Shown: positions 27,973-37,904, counted from the stretch's first letter. The stretch is DNA of 64,000 bases from Vallitalea pronyensis (GCF_018141445.1 NZ_CP058649.1:5847001-5911000); one strand, 5' to 3'. Numbers and translations: made by a program. Notes: generated by a model not told the origin, from the letters alone.

Positions 27973-28836
27973 TTACCTTTGTACAACGGGCAGCCAAACG
28001 TCACATCGATAATCAGCACTTTGCTGATTTCCTTCAAAATAAACTTCGATATCCGGTGCATCTGCATACGCATAGCCAGACGTGGGTAACCATTCCGTTA
28101 CAATCCGATTTTGCAGTTCTTGTATGGCTGTTGGCAGTGGTCCTTTACATTCAAAAATTGCCCATGTACCTTCAGGTATGGTATATGCATTGAACTTTTT
28201 AGGTGTCTCAAGAGTCGTAGCTGCGGCAATATAATAGTCAAAATCTTTACCATTCATACACGTACTAACCCCTAATAGTCCTTTGGGGTCGTCATTATTT
28301 AGCTTAAGAATCTTGGGTATTGTCCCCTTAATGGCCGTTCTTCTCCAAAATTTTGGCACCTCAGCAAAATTCTTTTCAATATCCATCTTATAATGCTGAC
28401 GAACACCGACGATTTTAAAAGCTTTTTTTGTTTCTATTCTATAGTTTAGCTTTTGATTTCCTTTGATATGCATGGTCAAACGAATAGGTGGAAATGCGGC
28501 TAGCTGAACCCCTTTTTTTCGGGCTTTACTAGGAGCCATACCATGAACGCCTTTGAAGGCTCGGTTAAATGCCGTTGGAGAATCATAACCATATTTTAGC
28601 CCAATATCCATAATTTTTTCATCCGTGGTTTGCAAATCAAAACCAGCACGGGTCATTTTTCGATTGCGAATATACTGGGATAGTGGTATGCCAGCAACAT
28701 ATGAGAAAACACGATTAAAATGGAATAGGGAGCAATTGGCCTTTTGAGAAAGCTTTTTTTGATCCATGTGGTTTTCCAGATTGTCTTCAATGTATTGTAT
28801 TGCTTGATGAAATCCATCTAGCCAATCCATATTCAT
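27973..28836 (-). CDS. AraC-family regulator with GyrI-like ligand-binding domain
   Basis: 287 aa. The N-terminal AraC helix-turn-helix pair (about 8-108: SQKANCSLFHFNRVFSYVAG ... YDSPTAFNRAFKGVHGMAPS) is joined to a C-terminal GyrI-like domain (about 125-287, with TIPEGTWAIFECKGPLP and VWLPVVQ), which binds amphipathic or cationic small molecules in Rob/SoxS- and BmrR-like proteins. It probably responds to a drug-like ligand. The target is unknown; its neighbours on the same strand are separated by terminators. Confidence 0.92.
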   Translation of the reverse strand: MNMDWLDGFHQAIQYIEDNLENHMDQKKLSQKANCSLFHFNRVFSYVAGIPLSQYIRNRKMTRAGFDLQTTDEKIMDIGLKYGYDSPTAFNRAFKGVHGMAPSKARKKGVQLAAFPPIRLTMHIKGNQKLNYRIETKKAFKIVGVRQHYKMDIEKNFAEVPKFWRRTAIKGTIPKILKLNNDDPKGLLGVSTCMNGKDFDYYIAAATTLETPKKFNAYTIPEGTWAIFECKGPLPTAIQELQNRIVTEWLPTSGYAYADAPDIEVYFEGNQQSADYRCDVWLPVVQR

Positions 28837-28939
28837 TCCTCCATGATGTTAATCTGATTTTATACTAAAGAAAAATTACTCATTTAATAAAACCAACCTA
28901 TTGGCATATTTAGTGGTTGATTATAGTGTAATGATTATA

Positions 28940-29764
28940 TTAAGAGTTCTTGATTGGTATTCCAGATTCACATGGAACACCCACTTGACATAATCCACAG
29001 CTTGAAGTGTTTAAGTTATGCTTACTATTACTATACGGTCTTATGATATCTCGCTGATATGTTCTACATAATATTTTATCATGTCCATTTTTTGAAATAG
29101 CATTGGCTGGACATCTTTTTATGCATGCATCACATGTCCCATTATTATAGAATAGGCAATAATCTACATGTGATGCATACTTTCTTTTAGTTGGCATCAA
29201 ATCCATATTTACAATGACTGACCCACATCTGTGAGCTTTACCAACGCTTGTAATTAAACCATCGCTCAATCCAAATGTACCTAATCCAGATATAAAGGCT
29301 GTATGTCTCTCTGACCAATTCGAGGCATAACCATAGTTCTTTGATTGCATATTTCTGAAGTTTTCATGTAAAGTGGGCGACATGGCATGATAACCTAACA
29401 TATTTAGCTCTTTCACTAAATATTTCATGAGATTATTAATAAAGTTTTGACCTTCTAATCTATTTGCTGACCATTCATAGCTTGGATAACGGTCTTCTTT
29501 TAAATTAGATGATTTGGTCTTCTTAGTTTGTGGAAATACAAAACTTATGACACTCAATTGCGTATGCGTTGTTGACGAGTATTCATGATTATATGCTTCT
29601 AATGGCGTCCAGTAAAAATCACCAATATCCTGTTTTAGAAATAAATATAATGGGTCATTACCTTCAGAAAAACCAACAATTGGATCATCATATAAGTTTT
29701 CAGATTGGTTACTTACGAAAGTATTTATGATATTTATAACAATACTATTATTCTTTAGACGCAT
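28940..29764 (-). CDS. QueG-like double 4Fe-4S protein
   Basis: About 274 aa from the ATG at 29764, with AAGGTGG just upstream (a GTG at 29773 would overlap that site). The C-terminal third carries two cluster motifs: Cys-x7-CDACIKRCP and CGLCQVGVPC. Layout and motifs recall epoxyqueuosine reductase and its relatives, which contain two 4Fe-4S clusters and a cobalamin-binding N-terminal part; here the N-terminal part is weakly similar, so a distinct reductase is more likely than true QueG. No queuosine gene is nearby. Confidence 0.75.
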   Translation of the reverse strand: MRLKNNSIVINIINTFVSNQSENLYDDPIVGFSEGNDPLYLFLKQDIGDFYWTPLEAYNHEYSSTTHTQLSVISFVFPQTKKTKSSNLKEDRYPSYEWSANRLEGQNFINNLMKYLVKELNMLGYHAMSPTLHENFRNMQSKNYGYASNWSERHTAFISGLGTFGLSDGLITSVGKAHRCGSVIVNMDLMPTKRKYASHVDYCLFYNNGTCDACIKRCPANAISKNGHDKILCRTYQRDIIRPYSNSKHNLNTSSCGLCQVGVPCESGIPIKNS

Positions 29765-29960
29765 CTTTACCACCTTTAAATTAGAAAATTACTTTTAACT
29801 CCTTATAGACACCAATTAACCTTTTCGTATCTTTATATACGATTTTATCAGACTATATACTATTAAACAACTGTATCCATCTAGATAAAATAAAAATATA
29901 CATCTATACCTTTAATTCCTTACTAACTTCCAACTTTACAAAAGCTATTAATGTTGCCAC

Positions 29961-29988
29961 TTGACAACATATCAAAATATGATATCTT
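29961..29988 (+). promoter_or_regulatory. Promoter of the glycyl radical enzyme operon with embedded palindrome
   Basis: TTGACA (29961-29966), 16 bases, TATCTT (29983-29988). The spacer contains ATATCA-AAATA-TGATAT (29969-29985), a palindrome placed where a regulator could control polymerase. About 35 bp later AAAGGAG leads into the first gene. Confidence 0.55.
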
Positions 29989-30025
29989 GTATTTTAGAAC
30001 AAGATTAAGCATAAAGGAGAACAGG

Positions 30026-30913
30026 ATGGAAAACATAAGAATTGGCACACTCGTAAATGGTTTTGATGCTCTACGTATCATTCCTCAGATTAAGCAGTAC
30101 GGATTTGAAAGTTACAGTTTAACCTTTTCACATATTGAAGAAAACGTTGATTTAAAGGAAATGGCAACACAACTTAAGGGTATCTTACAAGATACAGATG
30201 CTGTTATCTCTTCAGTATGTGTCTATAGCAACCCATTGTCACGTGATATAGGACTAAGACAACAAGCCATTAGAAGCTGGGAAATGCTTATAGAACATGC
30301 CCATCATTTTGGTACAGACATTGTGGCAGGCTTTACAGGACGGATAGAAGATGAGACCATTGATGGGTGTATCCCTCTATTTAAAGAGGTATTTGATCCT
30401 CTTGCCAGCCTCGCTAAAGATAAAAACGTTCGATTAGCTTTTGAAAATTGTGAAATGGGCGGTAATTGGGAAAGAGGAAACCATAACATTGCACATACCC
30501 CTGATGCTTGGGAACTTATATTTGAAGCCCTTCCTTACGAACATGTGGGGCTACAATGGGAACCCTGCCATCAAATGGTTAAGCTTATTGATCCTATAGC
30601 CCAATTAAAGACGTGGCTTCCTAAGATTTTTCACCTACATGGTAAAGATGCTACAGTTGATTGGGATATCATTAAAAAACATGGTATAAACGGACCCCAT
30701 AAGTTTGCATGGGACCGCACCCCTGGATTCGGGGATACCAACTGGACGACTATTATTAGTATTTTAAGACAGCATCACTATAAGGGAACAATTGATATTG
30801 AAGGTTGGCATGACCCTGTATATCGAGATGACTGGGAGATGACGGGACAAGTCCATGCTCTGAATTATCTTAAGCAATGCAGAGGCGGAAGGTACATACC
30901 TAATCCCAAATAA
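30026..30913 (+). CDS. Sugar phosphate isomerase/epimerase family TIM-barrel protein
   Basis: 295 aa from MENIRIG, chosen for AAAGGAG just upstream; the frame is open to 29951, but that lies on the promoter. The fold is the AP-endonuclease-2/xylose-isomerase-like barrel: metal ligands are likely in AFENCEMGG (Glu), QWEPCHQM (Asp/Glu/His), HLHGKDA (His) and DIEGWHDP (Glu). Relatives interconvert keto-sugars or act on inositols. It heads an operon with a cupin-AraC regulator, a glycyl radical enzyme and its activase, so it likely prepares or processes the sugar-like substrate of that enzyme; this is inference. Confidence 0.85.
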   Translation: MENIRIGTLVNGFDALRIIPQIKQYGFESYSLTFSHIEENVDLKEMATQLKGILQDTDAVISSVCVYSNPLSRDIGLRQQAIRSWEMLIEHAHHFGTDIVAGFTGRIEDETIDGCIPLFKEVFDPLASLAKDKNVRLAFENCEMGGNWERGNHNIAHTPDAWELIFEALPYEHVGLQWEPCHQMVKLIDPIAQLKTWLPKIFHLHGKDATVDWDIIKKHGINGPHKFAWDRTPGFGDTNWTTIISILRQHHYKGTIDIEGWHDPVYRDDWEMTGQVHALNYLKQCRGGRYIPNPK

Positions 30914-30928
30914 GACGGAGGTAACACA

Positions 30929-31759
30929 ATGGCTGTTGAACTGACGATTGATGCGTTTGTTAAGGATAATTCTGGTGTATATGTAGCAGATATGACATTG
31001 GATAAAGACCATAGTACAGGTATACATCAACATAATTTTTACGAGCTTTTTGTTGTGCTGGAAGGTGAATACGTGGAATACATTAACCAACAAAAAAAGC
31101 TATTGGGTTATGGAGATTTTCATTTTATTTCTCCTAGGGATCGCCATTATTTTATGGGTAAAGGGAAGGGTAAAAATATTCTTAGGAATATTGCTATTGA
31201 TAAATCTTATTTTGACTGTATCATCAAAACCCACTCATTATCAATGGACCCACTGTACGCCAGTCCCTTGACCTTAAAAAAACAAGCCATAGAAAACTTT
31301 ATTCAAAAAAGTGATACGCTCCTAGGCTATACGCCTTCCACACTCAACAAAAAATATATCTTTGAAAGTTTATTAAGTGATATCTATTTAGACATATCAT
31401 CACTGGCTAACCAATGCATCCCTCCATGGTTAAAGAAAGCCTGTGATTTAACAAGAACCCATCATTATTATATTGAAGGGTTACCCAAATTTATAACCCT
31501 ATGCGGGAAATCTCAAGAGCATATTACCAGAGAGATGAAAAAACACTATCATATGAAACCCTCTGAGTTCATCAATGAATTACGACTGGCAAAGGCAGCA
31601 AATGAATTGATGACAACTCAACATAGTATCATTGATATTATCTATGACTGTGGTTTTACAAACCCTTCCTATTTTAATCGGCTCTTTAAAATAAAATATG
31701 GTATGACGCCAAGTCATTATAGAAAAAATCATAACATAATTTTTTCCATATCAATATAG
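30929..31759 (+). CDS. AraC-family regulator with N-terminal cupin-like domain
   Basis: 276 aa. The N-terminal region (about 25-95: GIHQHNFYELFVVLEGEYVE) is a cupin-type sugar-sensing domain; the C-terminal AraC helix-turn-helix pair covers about 170-270 (IIDIIYDCGFTNPSYFNRLF, then GMTPSHYRK). It lies 15 bp after the isomerase gene and 126 bp before the glycyl radical enzyme gene, so it probably controls this operon, perhaps at the palindrome in the promoter. GGAGGT site present. Confidence 0.92.
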   Translation: MAVELTIDAFVKDNSGVYVADMTLDKDHSTGIHQHNFYELFVVLEGEYVEYINQQKKLLGYGDFHFISPRDRHYFMGKGKGKNILRNIAIDKSYFDCIIKTHSLSMDPLYASPLTLKKQAIENFIQKSDTLLGYTPSTLNKKYIFESLLSDIYLDISSLANQCIPPWLKKACDLTRTHHYYIEGLPKFITLCGKSQEHITREMKKHYHMKPSEFINELRLAKAANELMTTQHSIIDIIYDCGFTNPSYFNRLFKIKYGMTPSHYRKNHNIIFSISI

Positions 31760-31885
31760 TTCATGTTTTATCAAGATAACATTGGAAATTACTCCTGAAA
31801 TAGATGATAATGAAGATACAATTAATCCATGCGTATCTTCTCTTCATTTCAAGGTGGATAGTGCATGCTATAAGGAGTGAAAACC

Positions 31886-34150
31886 ATGTTTGAAAAGCAT
31901 AGATTGTTTGAAGGCGAACTTCATATCACCAAAACATATCAACAATATCAACAGGAACATAAAGCTGTACGTGAGCTTGAATGTTTAAAAACCCAGATAC
32001 CATACACCCTGCGTCCAACTCAGGAACATGATTTGTTTGCAGGTCGATTTGCTACTACCGCAGTAGGTTTCTATCCCATTATGTTAGGTTATATACGGGA
32101 TGGCTATGATAAAACAGGATATTGTGCCGATATGCTCTATTGTAAGTCCATGTTAGAAGAATTGGAAGGCAATACAGACATGGATGCCCAGTATATTCAA
32201 GAGGTAAAAGACGCTATTGATTTTTGGGAACATGAAAATACGGTGACGAAAATTAGAGGGGCTTTTACGAAGGAAATGGATTTTGCAATGACTGGTGACC
32301 AATATGCCGAGGAAATCGGTGTTGCTTATCCATTATATCGCATTGCAGGTACAAACTTAGATTATCATAAATTATTGACTTATGGTTTGAACGGTTTGGT
32401 TAACTTGATTGAGACAAAAATAGAAGAAACCACCGATAAAGATGCTGTCATCTTCTATGAATCCTTGATTGGCATCATTGATATAGTAAAACATGTCATG
32501 GATACTTATATGCAGGAAATCAAATCATTGATTACCATGACAAAAGATGAAAAACGTTTACAAGAATTAAATCAGATACTAGATTCTTTGACACATGTTC
32601 GTGATAACAAACCAGAAACCCTTCATCAAGCCATGCAGTTAGTCAACATCTATGCTATCTGTACAGGTTCTACTGAGTTAGGACGTATTGATACATACTT
32701 AGGTGACTTCTATGCAAACGATATTAAGAATAAAACCATAACAAGAGATGAAGCTGTATCCTACACCATATCTTTATTTAGACTTTTTGGCGAAAATCTT
32801 ATACGTGATTGTCGTGCATTAATTGGTGGTAAAGGCAGAAGCTCCATCAAGAATGCCGATGAATATGCCCTTGTGGTCATGGATGCCATTGATATTCGTC
32901 CTGTATACTTACCTCAAGTAAGCTTACGCTACTATGAAGGTCTTGATGAACGTTTATTTGACCGTGCATTAGAGCTATTAGGAAAAGGGATTACATTCCC
33001 TATTCTCTATAATGATGATGTGAATGTGTCATCCACCATGAACGCCATGGATGTACCCAAAGAAGTTGCTGAGCAATACAGTTTCTTTGGATGCGGGGAG
33101 TATATGCTTGCCAATAAAAGTATCGGCACGCCTAACATTTTAATTAACATGCCAAAAGCTTTGGAATTAACCTTAAATAATGGGATTGACCCAGTAACCA
33201 AGCAGTTAATGGGCTTGCAGCTTGGTGAGATAACCGATGATATGACTTTTGATGAATTGGTCCATCGTTATAAGCAACAATTGGATTTTTTCATTGATCA
33301 AAGTGGCCAATTCAAAGAATTAGTTTATGACAAGCTTAACGAGGAAACTTCCTTCTTATTTGTCAGTCTACTATATGATGATTGTATTAACCGTGGAAAA
33401 GCATTATTTGATGGGGGTATCTATCATTTGGGTGGAACCATTGAAACCTATGGTAACATCACCACATCCGATAGTTTAGCAGCCATTAAAGAAGTGGTCT
33501 ATGAAAAACAAAGTTTCACCTTAACCCAGTTAGTGACCATGTTACGTGCTGATTTTGAAGGTTATGAAGACCAGAAAAAGCTCTTAATCAATGCTCAAAA
33601 ATTCGGCAACGACTATACCGGCGCAGATGATGTAGCGGTGGTGGTCCATGAGCATGTTTGTAACAGCATAAGAAATCAAAGAGAAAAGACACGTTTAGAT
33701 TCACTCCTGGTTGTCATGATTAACAACAACATGAATATCTTACTTGGTAAGCGAACAGGTGCTACACCTGATGGACGTCACAAAGAGGCTATGTTATCCA
33801 ATGGAAATGGCGCATACGCTGGTCGTGATGTGGAAGGTATTACATCCTTAATGAATTCCATGACCAAGTTAGATACAGCCATTCATGCAGGTGCTACACA
33901 TAATTTGAAGTTCACCACAACACTTTTTAATGATAACCGGGAAAAAACGAACGCCTTGCTGAAAACCTTCTTTCGTTTAGGTGGTCAGCAAACCAATATT
34001 TCAGTGGTTAACCAAAAGGATTTGGAAGATGCCATGATTCACCCAGAGAAATATGAAAACCTGATGGTTCGGGTTGGCGGTTTTTCCTCTAAGTTCATTC
34101 ATCTTGATGAGGGTACACAAAAAGACATTTTAATGAGAACGGCTTATTAG
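31886..34150 (+). CDS. Glycyl radical enzyme, pyruvate formate-lyase family, substrate unknown
   Basis: 754 aa from ATG 31886, with AAGGAG 8 bases upstream. The C-terminal glycyl radical loop is RVGGFS (radical on Gly732). The active-site Cys403 and Glu405 lie in FGCGEYM. A single Cys excludes pyruvate formate-lyase, which uses two in a row; a GCxE motif is the mark of the dehydratase/lyase branch (diol dehydratase, choline lyase, hydroxyproline dehydratase), but those usually read GCVEP, and here Val is Gly and Pro is Tyr. So the subfamily is uncertain. The activase gene follows directly; no microcompartment shell genes are present. The isomerase and AraC neighbours hint at a sugar- or polyol-like substrate. 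Confidence 0.9.
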   Translation: MFEKHRLFEGELHITKTYQQYQQEHKAVRELECLKTQIPYTLRPTQEHDLFAGRFATTAVGFYPIMLGYIRDGYDKTGYCADMLYCKSMLEELEGNTDMDAQYIQEVKDAIDFWEHENTVTKIRGAFTKEMDFAMTGDQYAEEIGVAYPLYRIAGTNLDYHKLLTYGLNGLVNLIETKIEETTDKDAVIFYESLIGIIDIVKHVMDTYMQEIKSLITMTKDEKRLQELNQILDSLTHVRDNKPETLHQAMQLVNIYAICTGSTELGRIDTYLGDFYANDIKNKTITRDEAVSYTISLFRLFGENLIRDCRALIGGKGRSSIKNADEYALVVMDAIDIRPVYLPQVSLRYYEGLDERLFDRALELLGKGITFPILYNDDVNVSSTMNAMDVPKEVAEQYSFFGCGEYMLANKSIGTPNILINMPKALELTLNNGIDPVTKQLMGLQLGEITDDMTFDELVHRYKQQLDFFIDQSGQFKELVYDKLNEETSFLFVSLLYDDCINRGKALFDGGIYHLGGTIETYGNITTSDSLAAIKEVVYEKQSFTLTQLVTMLRADFEGYEDQKKLLINAQKFGNDYTGADDVAVVVHEHVCNSIRNQREKTRLDSLLVVMINNNMNILLGKRTGATPDGRHKEAMLSNGNGAYAGRDVEGITSLMNSMTKLDTAIHAGATHNLKFTTTLFNDNREKTNALLKTFFRLGGQQTNISVVNQKDLEDAMIHPEKYENLMVRVGGFSSKFIHLDEGTQKDILMRTAY

Positions 34151-34159
34151 GTGATGTCC

Positions 34160-35059
34160 ATGAAAGGTATTGTATTTGATATACAAAAATGTTCTATACA
34201 TGATGGTCCTGGTATTCGAACCACTGTTTTCTTAAAAGGCTGTCCCCTAAGGTGCCAGTGGTGTCACAACCCAGAATCTCAATCCATGAAACCTCAGCTG
34301 CGATTCATGGAGAAGAAATGCATTAACTGTCAAAGCTGCGCTGCCGTATGCAACGATGGTGTCCATGTTTTCCAGGATGGTAGACACCATGTGAATTATG
34401 ATGCATGTACCAGCTGCGGCCGATGTGTAGAAGCTTGTCCCACAAAGGCTTTGTCTATCACGGGAAAATACATGACCGTAGACGATGTGATAGCCATTGT
34501 AAAAAAAGATATACCATTTTATGAACATTCAGGAGGGGGCGTTACCATTTCTGGTGGCGAACCTCTCCTGCAAAGCTCATTCACAAGGGAGCTATTGATT
34601 CAGTGTCAATCATTAGGTATCCATACGTGTGTCGAAACCAGCGGTTATGGAAGTGATAAACAGCTTGAAGAGATTCTTCCGTATACAGATTTATTCCTAT
34701 TTGACTATAAGGTATCCAATGACGAACGGGCTGTTGCATGCACAGGTGTTGACACTAGCGTTATATTGCGACATTTGGACAGCATTATACGTCATGGTAA
34801 CCGTGTGATTTTGAGATGTCCTATCATTCCCTCAGTGAATGATGACCACGATCACTATGATGCTATTATAGCTCTCTTAAAGAAGTATCCTTCTATCGAG
34901 AAGGCTGAACTGATGGCCTATCATAATATTGGCTTATCAAAAGGACATCAGGTGGGTATAAAGCAAAAGGAATTTTCAGTCATGTCTGATGGGGACAAAG
35001 CCTTATGCCTTCAATATTTTAGAGATAACGGCGTGGAGCATATGGCGTTTTCGTCATAA
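34160..35059 (+). CDS. Glycyl radical enzyme activase (radical SAM)
   Basis: About 299 aa from ATG 34160; AGGTGA lies 5 bases upstream and overlaps the end of the enzyme gene. The radical SAM motif is CPLRCQWC (Cys28, Cys32, Cys35), preceded by IHDGPGIRTTVFLKG, the activase signature. A ferredoxin-like insert carries two 4Fe-4S motifs (CINCQSCAAVC and CTSCGRCVEAC), typical of activases for the non-PFL branch. It abstracts a hydrogen from Gly732 of the enzyme encoded just upstream. Confidence 0.95.
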   Translation: MKGIVFDIQKCSIHDGPGIRTTVFLKGCPLRCQWCHNPESQSMKPQLRFMEKKCINCQSCAAVCNDGVHVFQDGRHHVNYDACTSCGRCVEACPTKALSITGKYMTVDDVIAIVKKDIPFYEHSGGGVTISGGEPLLQSSFTRELLIQCQSLGIHTCVETSGYGSDKQLEEILPYTDLFLFDYKVSNDERAVACTGVDTSVILRHLDSIIRHGNRVILRCPIIPSVNDDHDHYDAIIALLKKYPSIEKAELMAYHNIGLSKGHQVGIKQKEFSVMSDGDKALCLQYFRDNGVEHMAFSS

Positions 35060-35090
35060 TCAATACACGCCATAGAAATATAACAATTAT

Positions 35091-35127
35091 AAAAATGACC
35101 GAAAGAATCATTCTTCGGTCATTTTTT
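35091..35127. terminator. Bidirectional terminator
   Basis: AAAAATGACCGAA pairs with TTCGGTCATTTTTT. It lies between the activase gene and the convergent alpha/beta hydrolase gene, with A- and T-runs serving both. Confidence 0.85.
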
Positions 35128-35148
35128 ACTGGATATATGAACTTTCCT

Positions 35149-35859
35149 TTAAGCAAAAAAGTTTTTAGCATCTTCTAGCATTTCCTTACTATTTATCACG
35201 GACTTATGGGTACTATTAGCAATACATTGTAATGAAGATTGTGGTATCAAGTCATGGATCTGTTGAAAGTGTTCTTCGTAAAACATATCTTTTTCCGCAT
35301 ATATAATTCTAACGTTTGTCTTGATGTTGCTGAGTTCTTCTTCTTTTATACCTATATCCTTAATCATCAATTCAAATCTCATCATAGTATTTTTTACAGA
35401 AAACCCTATACGCTGTAGTAATCTTAGTAGATGATATGTTCCCTTGGTTAATTTCAACTCCACGCTCTTGGTGGCATTAGCTAGGTAATTTGGCGATACT
35501 AATAGCAGTTTAACAAAAATATCCGGTCTTTTTTTTGCTAGGTATAGTGCAATATTTGCCCCATCACTGTACCCCATAACATAAGCTTCTTTCATTTTTA
35601 GGGATTCGCAAAACCTAATCACATCATCACAATACTGTTCAATGGCATAATACGTATCATTAGATATGCTTTCACCGTGACCACGGCTATCTATGGCATA
35701 GGTATGAAAATCCTGAAAATGCCTTACTTGATGTTGCTCAAAGATAACCTTTGATTGAGAATTCCCATGTAGTAAAATAAGGGGTTTTCCCGTTCCATAT
35801 TCGCGATACGCTATTTTTATATCCTCTAAGTTCACATATTTTGTTATGTTTTGATGCAT
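35149..35859 (-). CDS. Alpha/beta-fold hydrolase
   Basis: 236 aa, no signal peptide. The nucleophile elbow is GYSDG (Ser98), the oxyanion stretch HGNSQS is at 31-36, IDSRGHGES follows, and the catalytic His is probably in NSTHKSV near the C-terminus. The family includes esterases, peroxidases and C-C hydrolases; the substrate is unknown. A GAAAGGA site precedes the start. It is a single gene. Confidence 0.88.
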   Translation of the reverse strand: MHQNITKYVNLEDIKIAYREYGTGKPLILLHGNSQSKVIFEQHQVRHFQDFHTYAIDSRGHGESISNDTYYAIEQYCDDVIRFCESLKMKEAYVMGYSDGANIALYLAKKRPDIFVKLLLVSPNYLANATKSVELKLTKGTYHLLRLLQRIGFSVKNTMMRFELMIKDIGIKEEELSNIKTNVRIIYAEKDMFYEEHFQQIHDLIPQSSLQCIANSTHKSVINSKEMLEDAKNFFA

Positions 35860-36116
35860 GTTATTCTGTCCTTTCGTTCCAATCCTGTTTTATAGGTCTA
35901 TCAACATATCTGAAATCTCATCAAATGGAATCTTGAAAGTTTGGAGATTCGTAGCCTCCTATAGATAAAGCTTACTTGGGATAGCATACATAATAATTCG
36001 CATCATATCATAACCCTATCTTCGTGTCAAATACTACTTCATTAGTCGTCCATACAATTTTTACTTCGTTAATATTGTCTTTATGTTTCATAATCTAATG
36101 ATACATAGAACTATGT

Positions 36117-37904
36117 CTATTTTTTAAGATCTAAGTTATCAACAATGGCTTTAATTCTTCTAATACCCGATGACGAACTTTGCTCCTTGATAATTTTAAA
36201 ATAGCCAAGTTCTGAGGTATTAGCAACATGGGGTCCTCCACAAATCTCCAGTGAGTATCCAGGTATCTCATAGACCTTAACTGTATCACCATATTTTGAA
36301 TGGAATATACCTATTGCCCCACTTGCTTTTGCTTCTTCTAAGGTCATTTCCATACACGTCACATCCATATGGGCTTGTATAGCTTGATTGACATAAGTTT
36401 CTACATCTTTAATCTCATCACTTGTCATTTTTCTATGAAAAGAAAAATCAAATCTAAGTCGTTCAGCATTGATATGACTGCCACATTGAAAAACTTCGTC
36501 ACCTAGTACTTGACGTAATCCACTGTTAAGTAAATGGGTCGCTGTGTGCAGTTTGACACTATTTACATTATTTTCTGCCAAGCCACCTTTAAATTTACCT
36601 GCTGCACCAGACCTGGATTGCTTTTGATGTTCTTCAACCTTAACCGTAAACCCTTTAACATCCACTACTATTCCTTTTTCTTCTGCAAGTTCTAATGTAA
36701 ACTCAATAGGGAATCCATAGGTATCATATAATCTAAATGCTTGCTCACCACTTAAACACTCACCTTTTTCCAATTTACCAAAGTATTTGTTTGCCATTTT
36801 CATGCCGCCTTGAAGGGCATTATTGAACTTATCATATTCTTTTTCTAGCTGGTCGAGTATTCTTTCTTTACATTTCTCAACTTCTGGATAAGCTTCCTTG
36901 TATATCTCTATTACTTCTATTGCCAAATCAAGTAACATATTTTCATCTATGCCTACTGTATGAATCATGCGTATGGTCCGCCGTATTAATCTTCTAAGCG
37001 TATAGCCTTGCTCCGAATTTGATGGTACAATTTTAGCAGGATCAGCTAAAATAAAGACAGCTGCTCGAATGTGTTCACAGATCACACGGAAGCTTTTCTC
37101 GTATTCCTTATTATATGGGATGCCACTTAATGCTTCTAGCTTATGAATGATGGGTAGAAACAGGTCCGTTTCATAAACATTTTCAAGATTATTTGCTAAG
37201 ATGAGCAGCCTTTCAAAGCCTAGTCCCACATCAATGTTTTTCTGGTCAAGTTCTGTTAGATGACCATCTTTATCTTTATGGTATGTCATAAATACATTAT
37301 TCCCCAGCTCCACATATTTACCACAGCTACAAGCAGGTCCGCACGTTTCACTACAATCTGAGACGTCATTCACATAAAACATCTCTGAATCTGGACCACA
37401 TGGTCCTGATTCTCCTGCTGGGCTCCACCAATTTTCCTCATCACCATAATAGTAAATCTGTTCCTGTTTTAACCCTAACGCTAACCACGTATCCACTGCT
37501 TCTACATCTTGTGGCACCTGATCATTACCTTTATGAACAGTAACTGCAAGTTTTGAAAGGGGTATACCCAGCTGGTCTGTAAGAAATTCAAAACTCATGG
37601 TGATGGCTTCTTTTTTAAAATAATCACCTAAAGACCAGTTCCCAAGCATTTCAAAAACAGTTAAATGATAGTCATCACCTACTTCTTCAATGTCCCCTGT
37701 TCTTACACATCGTTGCACATTAACAAGACGTTTGCCCATAGGGTGTTCTTGCCCTAACAGATAAGGAATCAGAGGCTGCATGCCAGCAGTGGTATATAAT
37801 ACACTTGCATCATTTTCAGGTACTAAAGATGCTGCCGCAACAACTTTATGTCTCCTTTCTTGGTAATATGCTAGATAGATTTTTCTTAATTCATTTGCTG
37901 TCAT
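36117..37904 (-). CDS. Alanyl-tRNA synthetase lacking the C-Ala domain
   Basis: 595 aa, against about 870 for standard AlaRS. The class II catalytic core (TTAGMQPLIPYLLG, CVRTGDIEEVG, GFERLL), tRNA-recognition region (RRLIRRTIR) and editing domain are present: HTATHLLN gives HxxxH and CGGPH gives the CxxxH zinc/editing motif. The oligomerising C-Ala domain is absent. Such short forms exist in some Clostridia, often as a second copy. It charges tRNA-Ala with alanine. An Ala-type T-box leader lies directly upstream, with about 180 bases of extra palindromic leader between. GAAAGGAAGAGG site before the start. Confidence 0.9.
   Translation of the reverse strand: MTANELRKIYLAYYQERRHKVVAAASLVPENDASVLYTTAGMQPLIPYLLGQEHPMGKRLVNVQRCVRTGDIEEVGDDYHLTVFEMLGNWSLGDYFKKEAITMSFEFLTDQLGIPLSKLAVTVHKGNDQVPQDVEAVDTWLALGLKQEQIYYYGDEENWWSPAGESGPCGPDSEMFYVNDVSDCSETCGPACSCGKYVELGNNVFMTYHKDKDGHLTELDQKNIDVGLGFERLLILANNLENVYETDLFLPIIHKLEALSGIPYNKEYEKSFRVICEHIRAAVFILADPAKIVPSNSEQGYTLRRLIRRTIRMIHTVGIDENMLLDLAIEVIEIYKEAYPEVEKCKERILDQLEKEYDKFNNALQGGMKMANKYFGKLEKGECLSGEQAFRLYDTYGFPIEFTLELAEEKGIVVDVKGFTVKVEEHQKQSRSGAAGKFKGGLAENNVNSVKLHTATHLLNSGLRQVLGDEVFQCGSHINAERLRFDFSFHRKMTSDEIKDVETYVNQAIQAHMDVTCMEMTLEEAKASGAIGIFHSKYGDTVKVYEIPGYSLEICGGPHVANTSELGYFKIIKEQSSSSGIRRIKAIVDNLDLKK

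Noticed and set aside
30026..35059. Bacterial microcompartment locus around the glycyl radical enzyme
   Set aside because: No shell protein, aldehyde dehydrogenase or encapsulation-type extension is present.
36117..37904. Idea that the short alanyl-tRNA synthetase is a truncated pseudogene
   Set aside because: The frame ends cleanly after a complete editing domain, and it has an intact T-box and ribosome site.
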